Assembly (NCBI RefSeq): GCF_000295935.2
Contig: NZ_ALWO02000052.1
Coordinates: 124,001 to 188,000, forward strand
DNA length: 64,000 nt
Direction: 5' to 3'
Source of the DNA: Indibacter alkaliphilus LW1
Lineage (GTDB): Bacteria > Bacteroidota > Bacteroidia > Cytophagales > Cyclobacteriaceae
The position numbers and the translations under genes were made by a program. Below are positions 16,893 to 27,055 of the stretch, piece by piece (the first letter of the stretch is position 1; the number at the start of each line of letters is the position of its first letter). Below the pieces are notes generated by a model. That model was not told the origin of the DNA. It did not search any database and saw nothing but the letters and a program-made list of their open reading frames with translations.

Positions 16893-18422
16893 ATGGCAAA
16901 AACATTACGATTGATTTTAGGCGATCAGCTCAACAGCAGGCATTCTTGGTATAAGGAAAAAAACAATGAGGTGACCTATGTGCTGATGGAAATGAGGCAA
17001 GAAACGGACTATGTCAAACATCATATCCAAAAGGTTGTGGCTTTTTTTCAAGCCATGCGCAATTTTGGGGAAGCTCTGGAGAAAGCTGATCACAAAGTGA
17101 TTTATTGTAAACTTGATGATAAAGAGAATCAGCAAGATCTTGAAAAGAACATTACTGATTTGGTTGAAAAACATGGTTTCGAGCATTTTGAATATCAATT
17201 GCCTGATGAATACAGGTTAGACATGCAATTGAAACAAATTTGTCAATCACTTTCAATTAGCTCAAATCCTTATGATTCAGAGCATTTTATGACGGAGAGG
17301 GATTTTTTGGAGAAATTTTTTAAGGGTAAAAAAACCTTTTTGTTGGAATCCTTTTATCGGGAAATGAGAAAAAAACATGACATTCTTATGGATGGTAAGG
17401 AGCCTCTGACGGGAAAGTGGAATTATGATCATGAAAATAGGAACAAGCTCAAAGATATTTCTATTCTAAAGCCGCAATTACTCAAGGATCGGGATGTAAC
17501 AGAATTTGTGGATTTGCTGGAAAAATCAGGGGTCCAAACGATAGGGAAAATAGATTCAGAAAACTTTAGCTGGCCTGCAAGTAGAAGGGAAAGCCTTGCA
17601 TTGGTGGATTATTTCTGCGAAAACCTTTTGCCCAGCTTTGGGAAATATCAAGATGCTATGCATACAGAAGATCCTTTTCTTTTCCATAGCAGACTGAGCT
17701 TTGGCCTCAACTCAAAAATGATCAGCCCTCTTGAAGTGGTGGAAAAGGTTGAAAAATACTGGTATGAACATCAAGATGCTATTGATATTGCCCAAGTAGA
17801 AGGTTTTATCAGGCAAATCATAGGGTGGAGAGAATATATGAGAGGTATTTATTGGGCAAAAATGCCGGATTATAAGGAGCTTAATTACTTAGGTCACCAG
17901 AATTCTTTACCTGGATATTTTTGGACAGGGGATACCAAAATGAACTGTATGAAGCATGCAATTGGCCAGTCCCTGGATCATGCTTATGCCCATCACATTC
18001 AGAGATTGATGGTTACGGGTAACTTTGCGCTTTTGGCAGGGATCTCTCCGGATGAGCTGGACGAATGGTATCTGGGGATTTATATTGACGCCATTGAATG
18101 GGTGGAAATTACCAATACAAGAGGAATGAGCCAGTTTGCCGATGGAGGGATTGTGGGTTCAAAACCCTATGTTTCTTCAGCAAATTACATAGATAAGATG
18201 AGCAATTACTGCAGTTCATGTCATTACTCAAAAAGCAAAAAAACAGGTGAAAATGCATGTCCTTTCAATAGCTTGTACTGGCATTTTTACAATAGGCATG
18301 AGGAAAAACTTTCCAAAAATCCGAGGATCGGCATGATGTACAGGACTTGGTCTAAAATGAAGGATAAGGAAGAAATATTGAATCAGGCAGAATACTATTT
18401 GGATAACCTTGAAAAGCTATGA
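16893..18422 (+). CDS. Iron-sulfur cryptochrome/photolyase (prokaryotic 6-4 photolyase, PhrB-like)
   Basis: A 509-aa flavoprotein of the FeS-BCP group, expected to repair UV-induced (6-4) photoproducts using FAD and a ribolumazine-type antenna. It begins with the group's LRLILGDQLN motif. Four cysteines, Cys352 (MNCMKHAIGQ), Cys440, Cys443 (NYCSSCHYS) and Cys456 (ENACPFNS), sit each two residues after the [4Fe-4S] ligands of Agrobacterium PhrB (350, 438, 441, 454), so the cluster should be present. The FAD region includes HHIQRLMVTGNFALL and ANYIDKMSNYC. Length is typical. It is monocistronic and converges on the S58 peptidase gene with a 5-bp gap. Confidence 0.92.
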   Translation: MAKTLRLILGDQLNSRHSWYKEKNNEVTYVLMEMRQETDYVKHHIQKVVAFFQAMRNFGEALEKADHKVIYCKLDDKENQQDLEKNITDLVEKHGFEHFEYQLPDEYRLDMQLKQICQSLSISSNPYDSEHFMTERDFLEKFFKGKKTFLLESFYREMRKKHDILMDGKEPLTGKWNYDHENRNKLKDISILKPQLLKDRDVTEFVDLLEKSGVQTIGKIDSENFSWPASRRESLALVDYFCENLLPSFGKYQDAMHTEDPFLFHSRLSFGLNSKMISPLEVVEKVEKYWYEHQDAIDIAQVEGFIRQIIGWREYMRGIYWAKMPDYKELNYLGHQNSLPGYFWTGDTKMNCMKHAIGQSLDHAYAHHIQRLMVTGNFALLAGISPDELDEWYLGIYIDAIEWVEITNTRGMSQFADGGIVGSKPYVSSANYIDKMSNYCSSCHYSKSKKTGENACPFNSLYWHFYNRHEEKLSKNPRIGMMYRTWSKMKDKEEILNQAEYYLDNLEKL

Positions 18423-18427
18423 TCCTA

Positions 18428-19567
18428 CTAGGGTAATCTGTTATATTTTCTCAAAATTTCCATTGTCTTGTCTTTTGGTAGGGCTTTGATGAGTCTTCCG
18501 TCTTTTCCTTTCATATCTGTTGCGGCCCAAAGTGAATTGATAATAGCTTCCTCGGTGGCTTCTATTGTAGCCAGAAAGAGAGAGGTCATATCATCATTCG
18601 CCAACATATGCACGGCTTGTTTTTCATAAGGTTTCGATTGATGTGGAATTAGATTTCCCTGGTAGTTTGAAAATGCTATCACATAATCACCAGAACCATT
18701 AGATGCAATTCCCCCAGTTCTCGCCAGGCCGAGCATTGCTCTTTCAGCCATGCGCTTTAAGTTTCTTTCATTGACCGGTGCATCCGTGGCTACTATAATC
18801 ATGCATGATCCGTCTGCAGACTCCAGTTGATTTCTAAAGGTATATTGATTCAACTCTTCTCCCAAGGGTACACCATTGAATTGAAGCACTCCGCCAAAAT
18901 TGGTCTGAACCAGAACTCCTACCGTAAACCCTCCCAAATTGTCGGGCAATTTTCTGGAGCTGGTACCTATCCCACCTTTAAATCCAAAACAAACTGTACC
19001 GGTCCCCGCACCTACATTACCTTCTTCTACTATTTCCGATTTGGCTGAAAGAATTGCTTGTTTTACATCTTCTGCTGAGACATGCATACCTCTGATATCA
19101 TTCAAATAACCATCATTGGTTTCTCCGACCACAGCATTTACAGATTGAACAGATTCATTACCTGATTCTGCCAGGGTGTATTTGACTATCCCTTCTATAC
19201 CAGCTGCTACACTGAGTGTATTCGTCAGGATAATTGGGCTTTCGATATTTCCCAGTTCTTCAATTTGGGTACTACCTGCCAGTTTTCCAAAACCATTGCC
19301 AACATATACAGCAGCAGGTACTTTATTTTGGAACAGGTTGGACTGATGGGGCAAAATTGCGGTAACTCCTGTTCTTATCTGATCGCCTTGAATTTTTGTA
19401 AGCTGGCCAACGCTTACTCCCGAGACATCTGTAATGGAGTTTTGTTCCCCACTTGGAAGTACACCGATTTTGATGCCCAGCTCTCTGGGACGCTCTTGAG
19501 CTTGTGATGAGAATGAGTTGAAAACCATGATTACCAGAAGAAGGAAATAAGAACTCAGAGGGGTCAT
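18428..19567 (-). CDS. Exported S58-family (DmpA-type) peptidase
   Basis: A 379-aa N-terminal-nucleophile aminopeptidase of the P1/DmpA family with a signal peptide (residues 1-23, ending SSQA). Family signatures are ITDVSGVSVGQLT, TAILPH, VYVGNGFGKLAGSTQIEELG and the self-cleavage region NVGAGTGTVCFGFKGGIGTSS. There, a Ser would become the new N-terminus and nucleophile after autoproteolysis. Substrates are usually small peptides or D-amino-acid amides and esters. Location is probably periplasmic. The last residues (NSLWAATDMKGKDGR) fit the family C-terminus, so the gene is complete. Confidence 0.9.
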   Translation of the reverse strand: MTPLSSYFLLLVIMVFNSFSSQAQERPRELGIKIGVLPSGEQNSITDVSGVSVGQLTKIQGDQIRTGVTAILPHQSNLFQNKVPAAVYVGNGFGKLAGSTQIEELGNIESPIILTNTLSVAAGIEGIVKYTLAESGNESVQSVNAVVGETNDGYLNDIRGMHVSAEDVKQAILSAKSEIVEEGNVGAGTGTVCFGFKGGIGTSSRKLPDNLGGFTVGVLVQTNFGGVLQFNGVPLGEELNQYTFRNQLESADGSCMIIVATDAPVNERNLKRMAERAMLGLARTGGIASNGSGDYVIAFSNYQGNLIPHQSKPYEKQAVHMLANDDMTSLFLATIEATEEAIINSLWAATDMKGKDGRLIKALPKDKTMEILRKYNRLP

Positions 19568-19673
19568 AGGATTGATTTGCTAATTTTTTCAAGATAATCA
19601 AAAAACAGGAATCAATATGCTTGGGCTATTGTGAAATGCTTTTATTAAAACGCAAGGCTCAAAGCACTGCTTG

Positions 19674-22600
19674 TCAGGAGTCTCTTTTTTCCTTAAGGGC
19701 TGCCAATTCTTTTTCAGAGTAAGCCCAACCTGTAATCAGGACAAAGAGAACCGGAACTATAAATAATGTCATTATGGTAGCTGTCGTCATTCCTCCAAAT
19801 ACAGTCCAACCTATTGTTTGTCTTGCCAATGCTCCTGCACCTCCAGCAAAAACCAATGGCATAATACCAAGAATAAAAGCCAAGGAAGTCATGATTATTG
19901 GCCTTAGCCTCAACTTAGATGCTTCAATAACAGCCTCTTTTATACCCATACCTCCATCTACCCGTTCTTTGGCGTACTCGACAATCAAAATGGCATTTTT
20001 TGCAGCAAGTCCAATCAGGGTTAATAGACCGATTTGGGCATATACATTGTTTTCCAACCTGGGTACAAGCAGCAAAGTAATTATCGCCCCAAAGGCTCCT
20101 GTAGGAACTGCCATCAGTACTGAAAATGGTACTGACCAACTTTCGTATAATGCCGTAAGGCATAAAAATACGAATATTATGGAAAGTGCAAATATCAAAA
20201 GGGTACTACTGCCGGTAGCCACTTCTTCTCGTGTAATGCCCGAATATTCAAACCCGTAACCAGAGGGAAGTTGATTGGAAGCGACTTCTTCCAGCGCATT
20301 GATGGCATCACCTGAGCTTTTACCTTGGGCCGCCTCTCCATTTATGGTTGCTGAGCGAAATAAGTTAAAGTGACTGATCAATGGGGCATTTTCAATGAGC
20401 TTTACTTCGGTGAGATTACTTAAAGGAGTAAGTCCACCCGATGAATTTCTGAGAAAGAACTGACTCAACGATTCCGGGTTTTCCCTGTACATGGAGTCTG
20501 CCTGCACCAGTACCCTGAAGTTCCTGTTATAAAGAATGAAATCATTGACATAAAAACTACCCAAATAGGAACTCATTGTCTGATATGCTTCTCCAATATT
20601 GATGCCTAGCCGAGCTGTTTTTTCTCTATCTAGGTTGATTTGATAGGCCGGGGTGCTGGCGCTGAAAAAACTGAAAGCTGAACCTATATCTTCATGTGCA
20701 TTAATTTCCCCGATAAAGTTTTGGAGATTACTTTCAAAATCTTTTATATCTCCACTGTTGTCATATTCTTGAAAAATAAAGGTAAAGCCTGAGGTACTTC
20801 CAAGGCCAGGAATTGCTGGAGGAGCAATAATTACCACTTCTGCCTCTGGAATTTCGGCAGCTAGGATTTTTTCCAACCTATCCCTGACTTCAAATGCACC
20901 TTGCCCCTTTCCTTTTCTTTCTCCCCAAGGGGTAAGTTGTGTAAAGACTGTCCCGGAATTGGATTTCGTGGCAAAATTCACAGCATTTAAGCCGGTTACG
21001 CCTGAGAAATGGAGAACTTCTTCCTGCTCATTGAGAATCTCCATGAGTTTGTTGATGGTTATGAGAGTCCGGTTTGTGGAAGCTCCCTCGGGAAGTTCGA
21101 AGGTCACAAATAATCTCCCTTCATCTTCAACTGGAATAAAGCCTGTGGATTTGATCTGAAAAAGGAAGAATGTAATCCCTCCAAGAATCAGTAGGGAAAT
21201 GACAAAAAGCTTTACTTTTCCCAAGCTCCATTCCACTGCAGAATCGTACCTCTTTTGAAGTTTTTCAAAGAGCTTATTGAAATGGAAAAAGAAGCGGTTC
21301 AATCCCTTAGACTTTTCACTGATATTGGAGGGCTTAAGCAGAAGGGAACATAACGCAGGGGTAAGTGAGAGTGCAACAAACCCTGAAATCAATCCTGAAA
21401 CAGCAACTGCCATTGCAAATTGCTGATAAAGCCTACCTATGATGCCGGGAATAAAGCCGACAGGCACAAATACTGCAGCCACAATCAGGGACATGGCAAT
21501 AACTGGCCCTGAAATTTGCTTCATAGCTTCAGAAACCGCCTCTTTAGCAGAAACTCCTTTTTTCTCCATGATCGCTGAAGTAGCTTCCACCACCACGATG
21601 GCATCATCTACTACGATGCCTATGGCCAATACAAAGCCAAAAAGTGTTAGGGTGTTGATGGTAAATCCCAGAGGAATAAAAAGAGCAAATGTTCCTATTA
21701 TGGAGACTGGAATAATAAGAATTGGAATGAGGGTAGCCCTCCAGTTTTGGAGAAAAACAAAAACCACTAAAATTACAAGACCTAAAGCGATAAGCAGAGT
21801 TTTTACGACCTCACTGATGGATTCGGAAACTACAGAAGCAGATTCGAAGGGGATGACATATTCTAAGTCTGAAGGGAAATTAGCCTTTAGACGCTCCATG
21901 GTTTCTCTTATACCTTGCTCCGTTTCCAAAATGTTACTCTCGGGAGTTTGATAAACCAATAAATAGGCAGCCGGATACCCGTCCGTAAAGTTATTGGTGG
22001 CATAATCAAAACGCCCCAATTCCACTCTTGCTACATCTTTGAGATAGACCAATGCATTGTCATCTGGGTTTGATTTGAGAATTACATTTTCAAACTCCTC
22101 AGCGGTCTGCAGTCTTCCATTGGTAAAAACATTATATTCAAAAGCCTGAAAATCTCTCTGTGGTGGAGCGCCTATCCGACCCGCCGCCACCTGTAAGTTT
22201 TGGTCTTGAAGGGCTGATATTACCTCATTTGCTGTAATTCCAAGCTGAGAGAGTCTATCTGGTTTCAACCATACCCTCATGCTAAAATCTTCTGCACGGG
22301 CAAAAATGTCCCCCACACCTGGAACGCGTAAGAGCTCATCTTTGACAAAAATATTTGTGTAATTATTTAAAAAATCTATTCCATGGGTTCCATTGGGAGA
22401 AAATATAGAGACAATCAATAAAATACTTGGGTTTCTTTTTCTCACCACTATGCCCAACCTCCTCACTTCTTCCGGCAGAAGGGGTTCTGCCACAGAAATT
22501 CTATTCTGGACCTCCACAGCCGCTACGTCTATATCCGTGCCTACCTCAAAGGTAATATTCATGGTAAGCCTTCCTTCTGAGCTCGCAGTGCTTTCAATAT

Positions 22601-22832
22601 AGGCCATTCCTGGGGTCCCGTTGATTTCTGTTTCCAAAGGAGTCATGACAGTCTGCTCGATAGTCTCTGCGTCAGCTCCTGTGTAGGTAGCAGTGACTTG
22701 AATTACGGGAGGGGTAATGTTCGGATATTGAGATACAGGAAGGGTATTGATCGCCAAAATACCCAAAAGCAAGATGAAAAGGGAAATGACTATGGCCGTA
22801 TTCGGTCTTTCGATAAAAATATCTGCTATCAT
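19674..22832 (-). CDS. RND multidrug efflux permease, HAE1 (AcrB-like) type
   Basis: A 1052-aa inner-membrane proton-driven pump. It starts with MIADIFIERPNTAIVISLFI, the standard N-terminus of AcrB-like transporters. It has the porter-domain SQYPNITPP segment, 12 expected transmembrane helices, and the proton-relay Asp pair in LAIGIVVDDAIVVVEA (TM4). The second half repeats the fold (LLTLIGLAAKNAILIVEYAKE). It works with the adaptor and outer-membrane channel encoded immediately upstream; start and stop codons overlap by 4 bp. Substrates cannot be predicted. It is the last gene of the operon, and no TetR-type regulator is adjacent. Confidence 0.95.
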   Translation of the reverse strand: MIADIFIERPNTAIVISLFILLLGILAINTLPVSQYPNITPPVIQVTATYTGADAETIEQTVMTPLETEINGTPGMAYIESTASSEGRLTMNITFEVGTDIDVAAVEVQNRISVAEPLLPEEVRRLGIVVRKRNPSILLIVSIFSPNGTHGIDFLNNYTNIFVKDELLRVPGVGDIFARAEDFSMRVWLKPDRLSQLGITANEVISALQDQNLQVAAGRIGAPPQRDFQAFEYNVFTNGRLQTAEEFENVILKSNPDDNALVYLKDVARVELGRFDYATNNFTDGYPAAYLLVYQTPESNILETEQGIRETMERLKANFPSDLEYVIPFESASVVSESISEVVKTLLIALGLVILVVFVFLQNWRATLIPILIIPVSIIGTFALFIPLGFTINTLTLFGFVLAIGIVVDDAIVVVEATSAIMEKKGVSAKEAVSEAMKQISGPVIAMSLIVAAVFVPVGFIPGIIGRLYQQFAMAVAVSGLISGFVALSLTPALCSLLLKPSNISEKSKGLNRFFFHFNKLFEKLQKRYDSAVEWSLGKVKLFVISLLILGGITFFLFQIKSTGFIPVEDEGRLFVTFELPEGASTNRTLITINKLMEILNEQEEVLHFSGVTGLNAVNFATKSNSGTVFTQLTPWGERKGKGQGAFEVRDRLEKILAAEIPEAEVVIIAPPAIPGLGSTSGFTFIFQEYDNSGDIKDFESNLQNFIGEINAHEDIGSAFSFFSASTPAYQINLDREKTARLGINIGEAYQTMSSYLGSFYVNDFILYNRNFRVLVQADSMYRENPESLSQFFLRNSSGGLTPLSNLTEVKLIENAPLISHFNLFRSATINGEAAQGKSSGDAINALEEVASNQLPSGYGFEYSGITREEVATGSSTLLIFALSIIFVFLCLTALYESWSVPFSVLMAVPTGAFGAIITLLLVPRLENNVYAQIGLLTLIGLAAKNAILIVEYAKERVDGGMGIKEAVIEASKLRLRPIIMTSLAFILGIMPLVFAGGAGALARQTIGWTVFGGMTTATIMTLFIVPVLFVLITGWAYSEKELAALKEKRDS

Positions 22833-23938
22833 CTGTCTTCCTCCTCGATGATTTCTATTTCGTCACCATCTTTTATCTTTTGGATTCCTTTGACCACTAC
22901 TTTTTGACCAGATTCCAGCCCTTCCAAAATAACTGTTTTGTCCATGTAGTTTCGGCCAGGCTTGACCTTGACCTGTTTGGCAATATTTTCTTCGACCACG
23001 AAGACAGAAAACTCTCCCATTTGCTCTTTAAGTGAAGACCGGGGAACTAGGATTACTTTTTCGTTATCAGTTTCTTTTACAAACAATGTGAGACTCATTC
23101 CAGGTCTTATTTTACTTTCATTATTGTCAAATTTCAACCTGATCTGTACAGTGCCGGTATTTCTGTTGACTGCTCTATCCAAGATTTCTATCTTTCCCGG
23201 AATTGGATAATCGGAACCATCTGGCAACCTGATGCTGAAAATGGAATCTTCGAGTACTTTCGGATAAGAGGCCAGTTCTTGAAATTTACCCAAATATCTT
23301 TCTTCCGGATAAAAGTCAACTCCCATAGGATTATCTCTAGAGATGATATTGAGTAAACTTTCACCCGGATTGACCAAGCTCCCCATTCTTACTTGACTGA
23401 ATCCTATGGTGCCGTCAAAAGGCGCATAAATACTTGCATATTGAAGGTCAATATTGGTGTTTTCGAGTTCTGACTTAGCAGCATTTAACTCCTGTTCCGC
23501 ATTTCTCAACTCGACGGTAGCATTGTCATATATCTGTGCAGCGATAGCGTTTTCTGCTTTCAGACGCTCATAGCGTTGAAAGTCTTTTTGAATTCTTTCG
23601 AGATTTGCTTCTGCAATAGAAGCTGCAGCTTCGGCTTGCTGCTTTCTTGCCTGGTAGCGTGTAGGATCAACCTGGTAAAGAAGTTGCCCCTTTTTTACCT
23701 GTTGTCCTTCCTTAATATGTATGCCGGTGATATACCCCACTACATCAGCTCTCAATTCTACTTCCTCTAAGGCTACGGCAGTAGCTGGGAAGTTTCGGGA
23801 AAAATGTACCTCCTCCAATGAAGCTTCTTTTACTGTTACTTTTTCGGGAGATTTCTCTGTATTCTCATTTTTACAGGAATTACCAGCAACAAGAAAAATG
23901 ATTAATGAGATGATATTTATGGTCAGTTTTTTTCTCAT
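22829..23938 (-). CDS. RND efflux periplasmic adaptor (membrane fusion) lipoprotein
   Basis: A 369-aa adaptor linking the pump to the outer-membrane channel. The leader ends in a lipobox-like VAGNSC, so it is probably lipid-anchored. The lipoyl-like domain (VVGYITGIHIKEGQQVKKGQLLYQVD), alpha-helical hairpin (about 100-160), beta-barrel and membrane-proximal domain (VILEGLESGQKVVVKGIQ) are in the usual order. It overlaps both the TolC gene and the permease gene by 4 bp, indicating tight translational coupling. Confidence 0.94.
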   Translation of the reverse strand: MRKKLTINIISLIIFLVAGNSCKNENTEKSPEKVTVKEASLEEVHFSRNFPATAVALEEVELRADVVGYITGIHIKEGQQVKKGQLLYQVDPTRYQARKQQAEAAASIAEANLERIQKDFQRYERLKAENAIAAQIYDNATVELRNAEQELNAAKSELENTNIDLQYASIYAPFDGTIGFSQVRMGSLVNPGESLLNIISRDNPMGVDFYPEERYLGKFQELASYPKVLEDSIFSIRLPDGSDYPIPGKIEILDRAVNRNTGTVQIRLKFDNNESKIRPGMSLTLFVKETDNEKVILVPRSSLKEQMGEFSVFVVEENIAKQVKVKPGRNYMDKTVILEGLESGQKVVVKGIQKIKDGDEIEIIEEEDR

Positions 23939-25272
23939 AATTCCTCTGTTAAAATTTCCCCTCTGGCCCTTAGAAGATCGATTTTACTTGCCATGAGCCG
24001 AAATAGCGCATTGATTGCATTGATTCTACTTGTACGTAAGTCAGCTTCTGCTTGAATTACTTCAAGAAAATTTTTGATCCCTTCTTCATATTGTAAGCTA
24101 ATGGTTTGATATATTTCCTCGGCTGTTTTTTTATTCTCTTCCTGAATTTTCCATTGATAGAGGTAGGTTTTGTATGCACTCAGTGCTTCTTGGTGTTCAC
24201 GGCTGACCTGAAGCTGCAGTTCTTTCTGAGCTACCTCCAGTTGTTTGAGCTGGAGATCTGCTGCTCTGATTTGATAATTTCTTCTTCCTCCCTGGAAAAT
24301 GGGGAAGGCAAGGCGGAATCCTGCCAGTGAGTTTGGAAATGCGGTATTGAATAATTGGCTCCCATCCAAAGTCTGGTAAATGATATTGTAATTGAAAAAA
24401 GCATTTAAATCAGGCAGGTAGGTTCTTCTGGCATAGGCAAGCTCAGCTTCCTGTATGCTTTTCTGCGAAAGCAGGTATTTGGTTTCATACCTTTTATCAA
24501 AGTTCACCCCTTCTAATGTGTCTAAATAAACTTTTTCGGTTAATTCATTTAAATCATAATCCAATTCTATCTGAAAATCAGTCTGAATTCCTGAAATTTC
24601 TTTGAGTCTCGCAAGGCTGATTTGATATTGTTCTTTAGCTTGGAATAGTGCTGATCTTGAATTTTGGAGTGTAATAGAAGCTCTTTTGAAATCAATATTA
24701 TCCGTAATCCCTGCCTCAAAGAGGGATTTGGCGTCCTTGAGTTGTCTTTCCTGCCTTTGGATATCCTCTTGCAGAATTTTAATTTCTTCCTGGCTGAGCA
24801 AAGCTTCAAAAAATGCCTTACTTGTATTTACATTCAAATCAATTTTCACTAATTCAAGACTTTGTTCTGCTGAATTCCTAAGTGGATTTGCCTGCCCTTT
24901 GGCTCTAAAAAGGTCATTGTTGACAATGGGCTGATTGATATAAAAATTCAGGTTACTGTTAAAAGGAACACCGGTTCGAACCTCTTGGACTGCTCCGGAT
25001 TCTGGGTTATTGAAATCAGGAAAGATGGCTACAGGTTGCTCAAAATACCTGAAATAATCAGCGTCCAAGCCAGCTTGAGGTAACCACCCGGAAAGAGAGG
25101 ATTTGACATTGTTCTCCATAATTTCCCTTTCCAAAAGAGAAATATTGAGGGCAGGCTGGTTCTGATAAGCTATCTGTATCAGTTCATCCAAGCTGAGCCT
25201 CTGAATCTCTTGAGCTTTGAGAAAAGCCGGAAAGGTACATAAAAACAAAAAAAGTAATTTTTTTAAGGTCAT
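23935..25272 (-). CDS. TolC-family outer-membrane efflux channel
   Basis: A 445-aa outer-membrane factor with a signal peptide (MTLKKLLFLFLCTFPAFLKA) and two internally repeated helical-hairpin halves of the OEP family: LSLDELIQIAYQNQPALNI in the first, PDLNAFFNYNIIY and FPIFQGGRRNYQI in the second. The frame stays open to an ATG at 25314, but I prefer the ATG at 25272, because the signal peptide begins there and the extra 14 residues would spoil it. First gene of the efflux operon, with a 4-bp overlap to the adaptor gene. Confidence 0.92.
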   Translation of the reverse strand: MTLKKLLFLFLCTFPAFLKAQEIQRLSLDELIQIAYQNQPALNISLLEREIMENNVKSSLSGWLPQAGLDADYFRYFEQPVAIFPDFNNPESGAVQEVRTGVPFNSNLNFYINQPIVNNDLFRAKGQANPLRNSAEQSLELVKIDLNVNTSKAFFEALLSQEEIKILQEDIQRQERQLKDAKSLFEAGITDNIDFKRASITLQNSRSALFQAKEQYQISLARLKEISGIQTDFQIELDYDLNELTEKVYLDTLEGVNFDKRYETKYLLSQKSIQEAELAYARRTYLPDLNAFFNYNIIYQTLDGSQLFNTAFPNSLAGFRLAFPIFQGGRRNYQIRAADLQLKQLEVAQKELQLQVSREHQEALSAYKTYLYQWKIQEENKKTAEEIYQTISLQYEEGIKNFLEVIQAEADLRTSRINAINALFRLMASKIDLLRARGEILTEEL

Positions 25273-25363
25273 TTGAAAATGAAGTACATTGATCAAAATA
25301 GACTTTGATACCATAATTCAACTATTCATACCTTTTTTTGTTCTTTTTTTGTCAAATTATAAG

Positions 25364-26797
25364 TTAAAACCATTTCAAGAGACTGTCAATTATTTTTTTA
25401 CCGGCAAAGCCATAGGGTGGATAAAGGGGCTTAGAAGCTGTTAGACCAACTCTTTGTTTGAGCACAGATTTTTCATTGCTAAAAGCCAAAAAACCAAAAT
25501 GCCCATGAGCTTTTCCTATACCCGAATTGTTTACGCCGCCAAAAGGAAGTTCATTTTGTAAAAAATGAAGAACACAATCATTAGCAACTGCTCCTCCAGA
25601 GGAAGTTTCTTTGAAGACCTTGTTGATGTTTTCTGAATCTTTAGAAAAAACATATAAGGCCAGGGGTTTCGGCTTGAGGTTTATGTAATTTATAGCTTCT
25701 TCGAGATCAGCAAAGGAAATGACTGGAAGTATAGGGCCGAATATTTCCTCCTGCATGACTTCCATTTCTTCAGTAAGTCCGGTCAATACAGTTGGTTCAA
25801 AAAAATTCTCTTCTTCTTCTACATGTCCACCGAAATATTTCACTGCACCTTTAAGTTCGGCATCAGCCAATAGGTTTTTCATTCTTTTCAGGTGTTTGCT
25901 GTTGACTATCCTTGCGTAATCTTTGGATTTCTCTATTCCCTTTTTTGAGGGGTCATACATCTTTTTTATTTGCTGGACTAACTCTTTGAGAAATTCATCC
26001 TTGATGGCCTGGTGGACTAAGATATAATCAGGTGCAATACAGGTCTGTCCACAGTTGACAAACTTTCCCCAAACAATTTTTTCAGCAGCATCTTTGATAT
26101 CTGCTTTGTTGTCGATAACGGCTGGAGATTTTCCACCCAGTTCCAGCGTAATAGAGCTGAGGTGTTCTGCAGCAGCCTTCATAATAATTTTGCCTACGGC
26201 TGGGCTACCTGTAAAAAATATGTGATCGAAAGGTTTGGATAAAAGAACTTGTGCGACTTCTACTTCTCCTTCAAAGACTGCCACTTGGCTTTTATCAAAA
26301 GTTTCTTCTACCAACCTTCTCAGCAATGCGGAAGTATGAGGTGTCATCTCCGAAGGTTTGATGATCGCTGTACAACCTGCGGCTATGGCAGATACCAAGG
26401 GCCCCAAGGCTAGGTTGAAAGGGTAGTTCCATGGAGCAATGATCAAACTTGTACCTTTTGGTTCGTATTGTACATAAGATTTTGTCCCTAACATTGGAAT
26501 GGGGGTTGGAACCTTTTTGGGTTTTACCCAATGATCAAGATTCTTTAGGGCATGCTTTATCTCAGAAGTTACCACAAAGATCTCAGAAAGGTCAATTTCT
26601 GCATAAGGCTTTTTGAAATCAGCATGGATGGCTCTTTGTATGTCGCTGTGATTGTTTTTGATCCAGTTTTGAAGTTTTTCCAATAGTATTTTCCTTTCTT
26701 TCACAGATGAAAGCCTATTGTATTTAGCTTGTATTCTCTGTGCTGCGAAAGTCTCATCAATGGCCTGTTGAACATTTTCTCTGGCGATAGTCTCCAT
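25364..26797 (-). CDS. NAD(P)-dependent aldehyde dehydrogenase, class 3-like
   Basis: A 477-aa enzyme oxidising an aldehyde to the acid. The nucleotide-binding region contains IIAPWNYPFNLALGPLVSAI and FFTGSPAVGKIIM; the general base is in ITLELGGKSPAVID and the catalytic Cys in FVNCGQTCIAPDY. A downstream EEIFGPILPVI segment is also typical. The C-terminus has a hydrophobic/basic end (PYGFAGKKIIDSLLKWF), as in membrane-associated fatty-aldehyde dehydrogenases of the ALDH3 group. The physiological aldehyde is unknown, possibly a long-chain or lipid-derived one. Monocistronic; it lies downstream of nothing on its strand. Confidence 0.93.
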   Translation of the reverse strand: METIARENVQQAIDETFAAQRIQAKYNRLSSVKERKILLEKLQNWIKNNHSDIQRAIHADFKKPYAEIDLSEIFVVTSEIKHALKNLDHWVKPKKVPTPIPMLGTKSYVQYEPKGTSLIIAPWNYPFNLALGPLVSAIAAGCTAIIKPSEMTPHTSALLRRLVEETFDKSQVAVFEGEVEVAQVLLSKPFDHIFFTGSPAVGKIIMKAAAEHLSSITLELGGKSPAVIDNKADIKDAAEKIVWGKFVNCGQTCIAPDYILVHQAIKDEFLKELVQQIKKMYDPSKKGIEKSKDYARIVNSKHLKRMKNLLADAELKGAVKYFGGHVEEEENFFEPTVLTGLTEEMEVMQEEIFGPILPVISFADLEEAINYINLKPKPLALYVFSKDSENINKVFKETSSGGAVANDCVLHFLQNELPFGGVNNSGIGKAHGHFGFLAFSNEKSVLKQRVGLTASKPLYPPYGFAGKKIIDSLLKWF

Positions 26798-26929
26798 ATA
26801 TTTATCTAAATGTGCAAGTGGAATATACTACTAATATTTCAGTATTGAAATCAAAGTCTTTACAATTGAAGGAAAACCATCTATATTGAAAATCGTTTGT
26901 TTGATATCACCCATTTAATAAACAGATTT

Positions 26930-27055
26930 ATGTATTGGAGTTTGGAAAGGATTATTCCCAAAGGGATTTTGGGGAATAATCAGAAAATGAGGGTTATTAA
27001 AGAATATTTGAAAAACCTCAAAAATGAAAATCAAGTGAAAAAGCAAAGAGGCTGA
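26930..27055 (+). CDS. Possible 41-aa basic small protein with its stop codon inside a terminator loop
   Basis: ATG at 26930 opens a 41-codon frame, MYWSLERIIPKGILGNNQK and then MRVIKEYLKNLKNENQVK, ending KQRG. The TGA at 27053-27055 falls in the loop of a strong intrinsic terminator. The peptide is very basic (about ten Lys/Arg) with an amphipathic-looking C-terminal helix and no signal peptide. It lies between divergent genes (aldehyde dehydrogenase and a large adhesin) with no other plus-strand gene to which the terminator could belong. I recognise no family. Alternatively, this is a small RNA or a 5' transcript ending at the hairpin, and the frame is incidental. Confidence 0.45.
   Translation: MYWSLERIIPKGILGNNQKMRVIKEYLKNLKNENQVKKQRG

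Noticed and set aside
19774-20259. 161-codon plus-strand frame antisense to the RND permease
   Set aside because: Shadow of the permease's transmembrane C-terminal half.
21439-21951. 170-codon plus-strand frame antisense to the RND permease
   Set aside because: Complement of highly conserved RND coding sequence; composition explained by the real gene.
19674-25272. Local regulator of the RND efflux operon
   Set aside because: No TetR, MarR or similar gene next to the operon; regulation cannot be inferred here.
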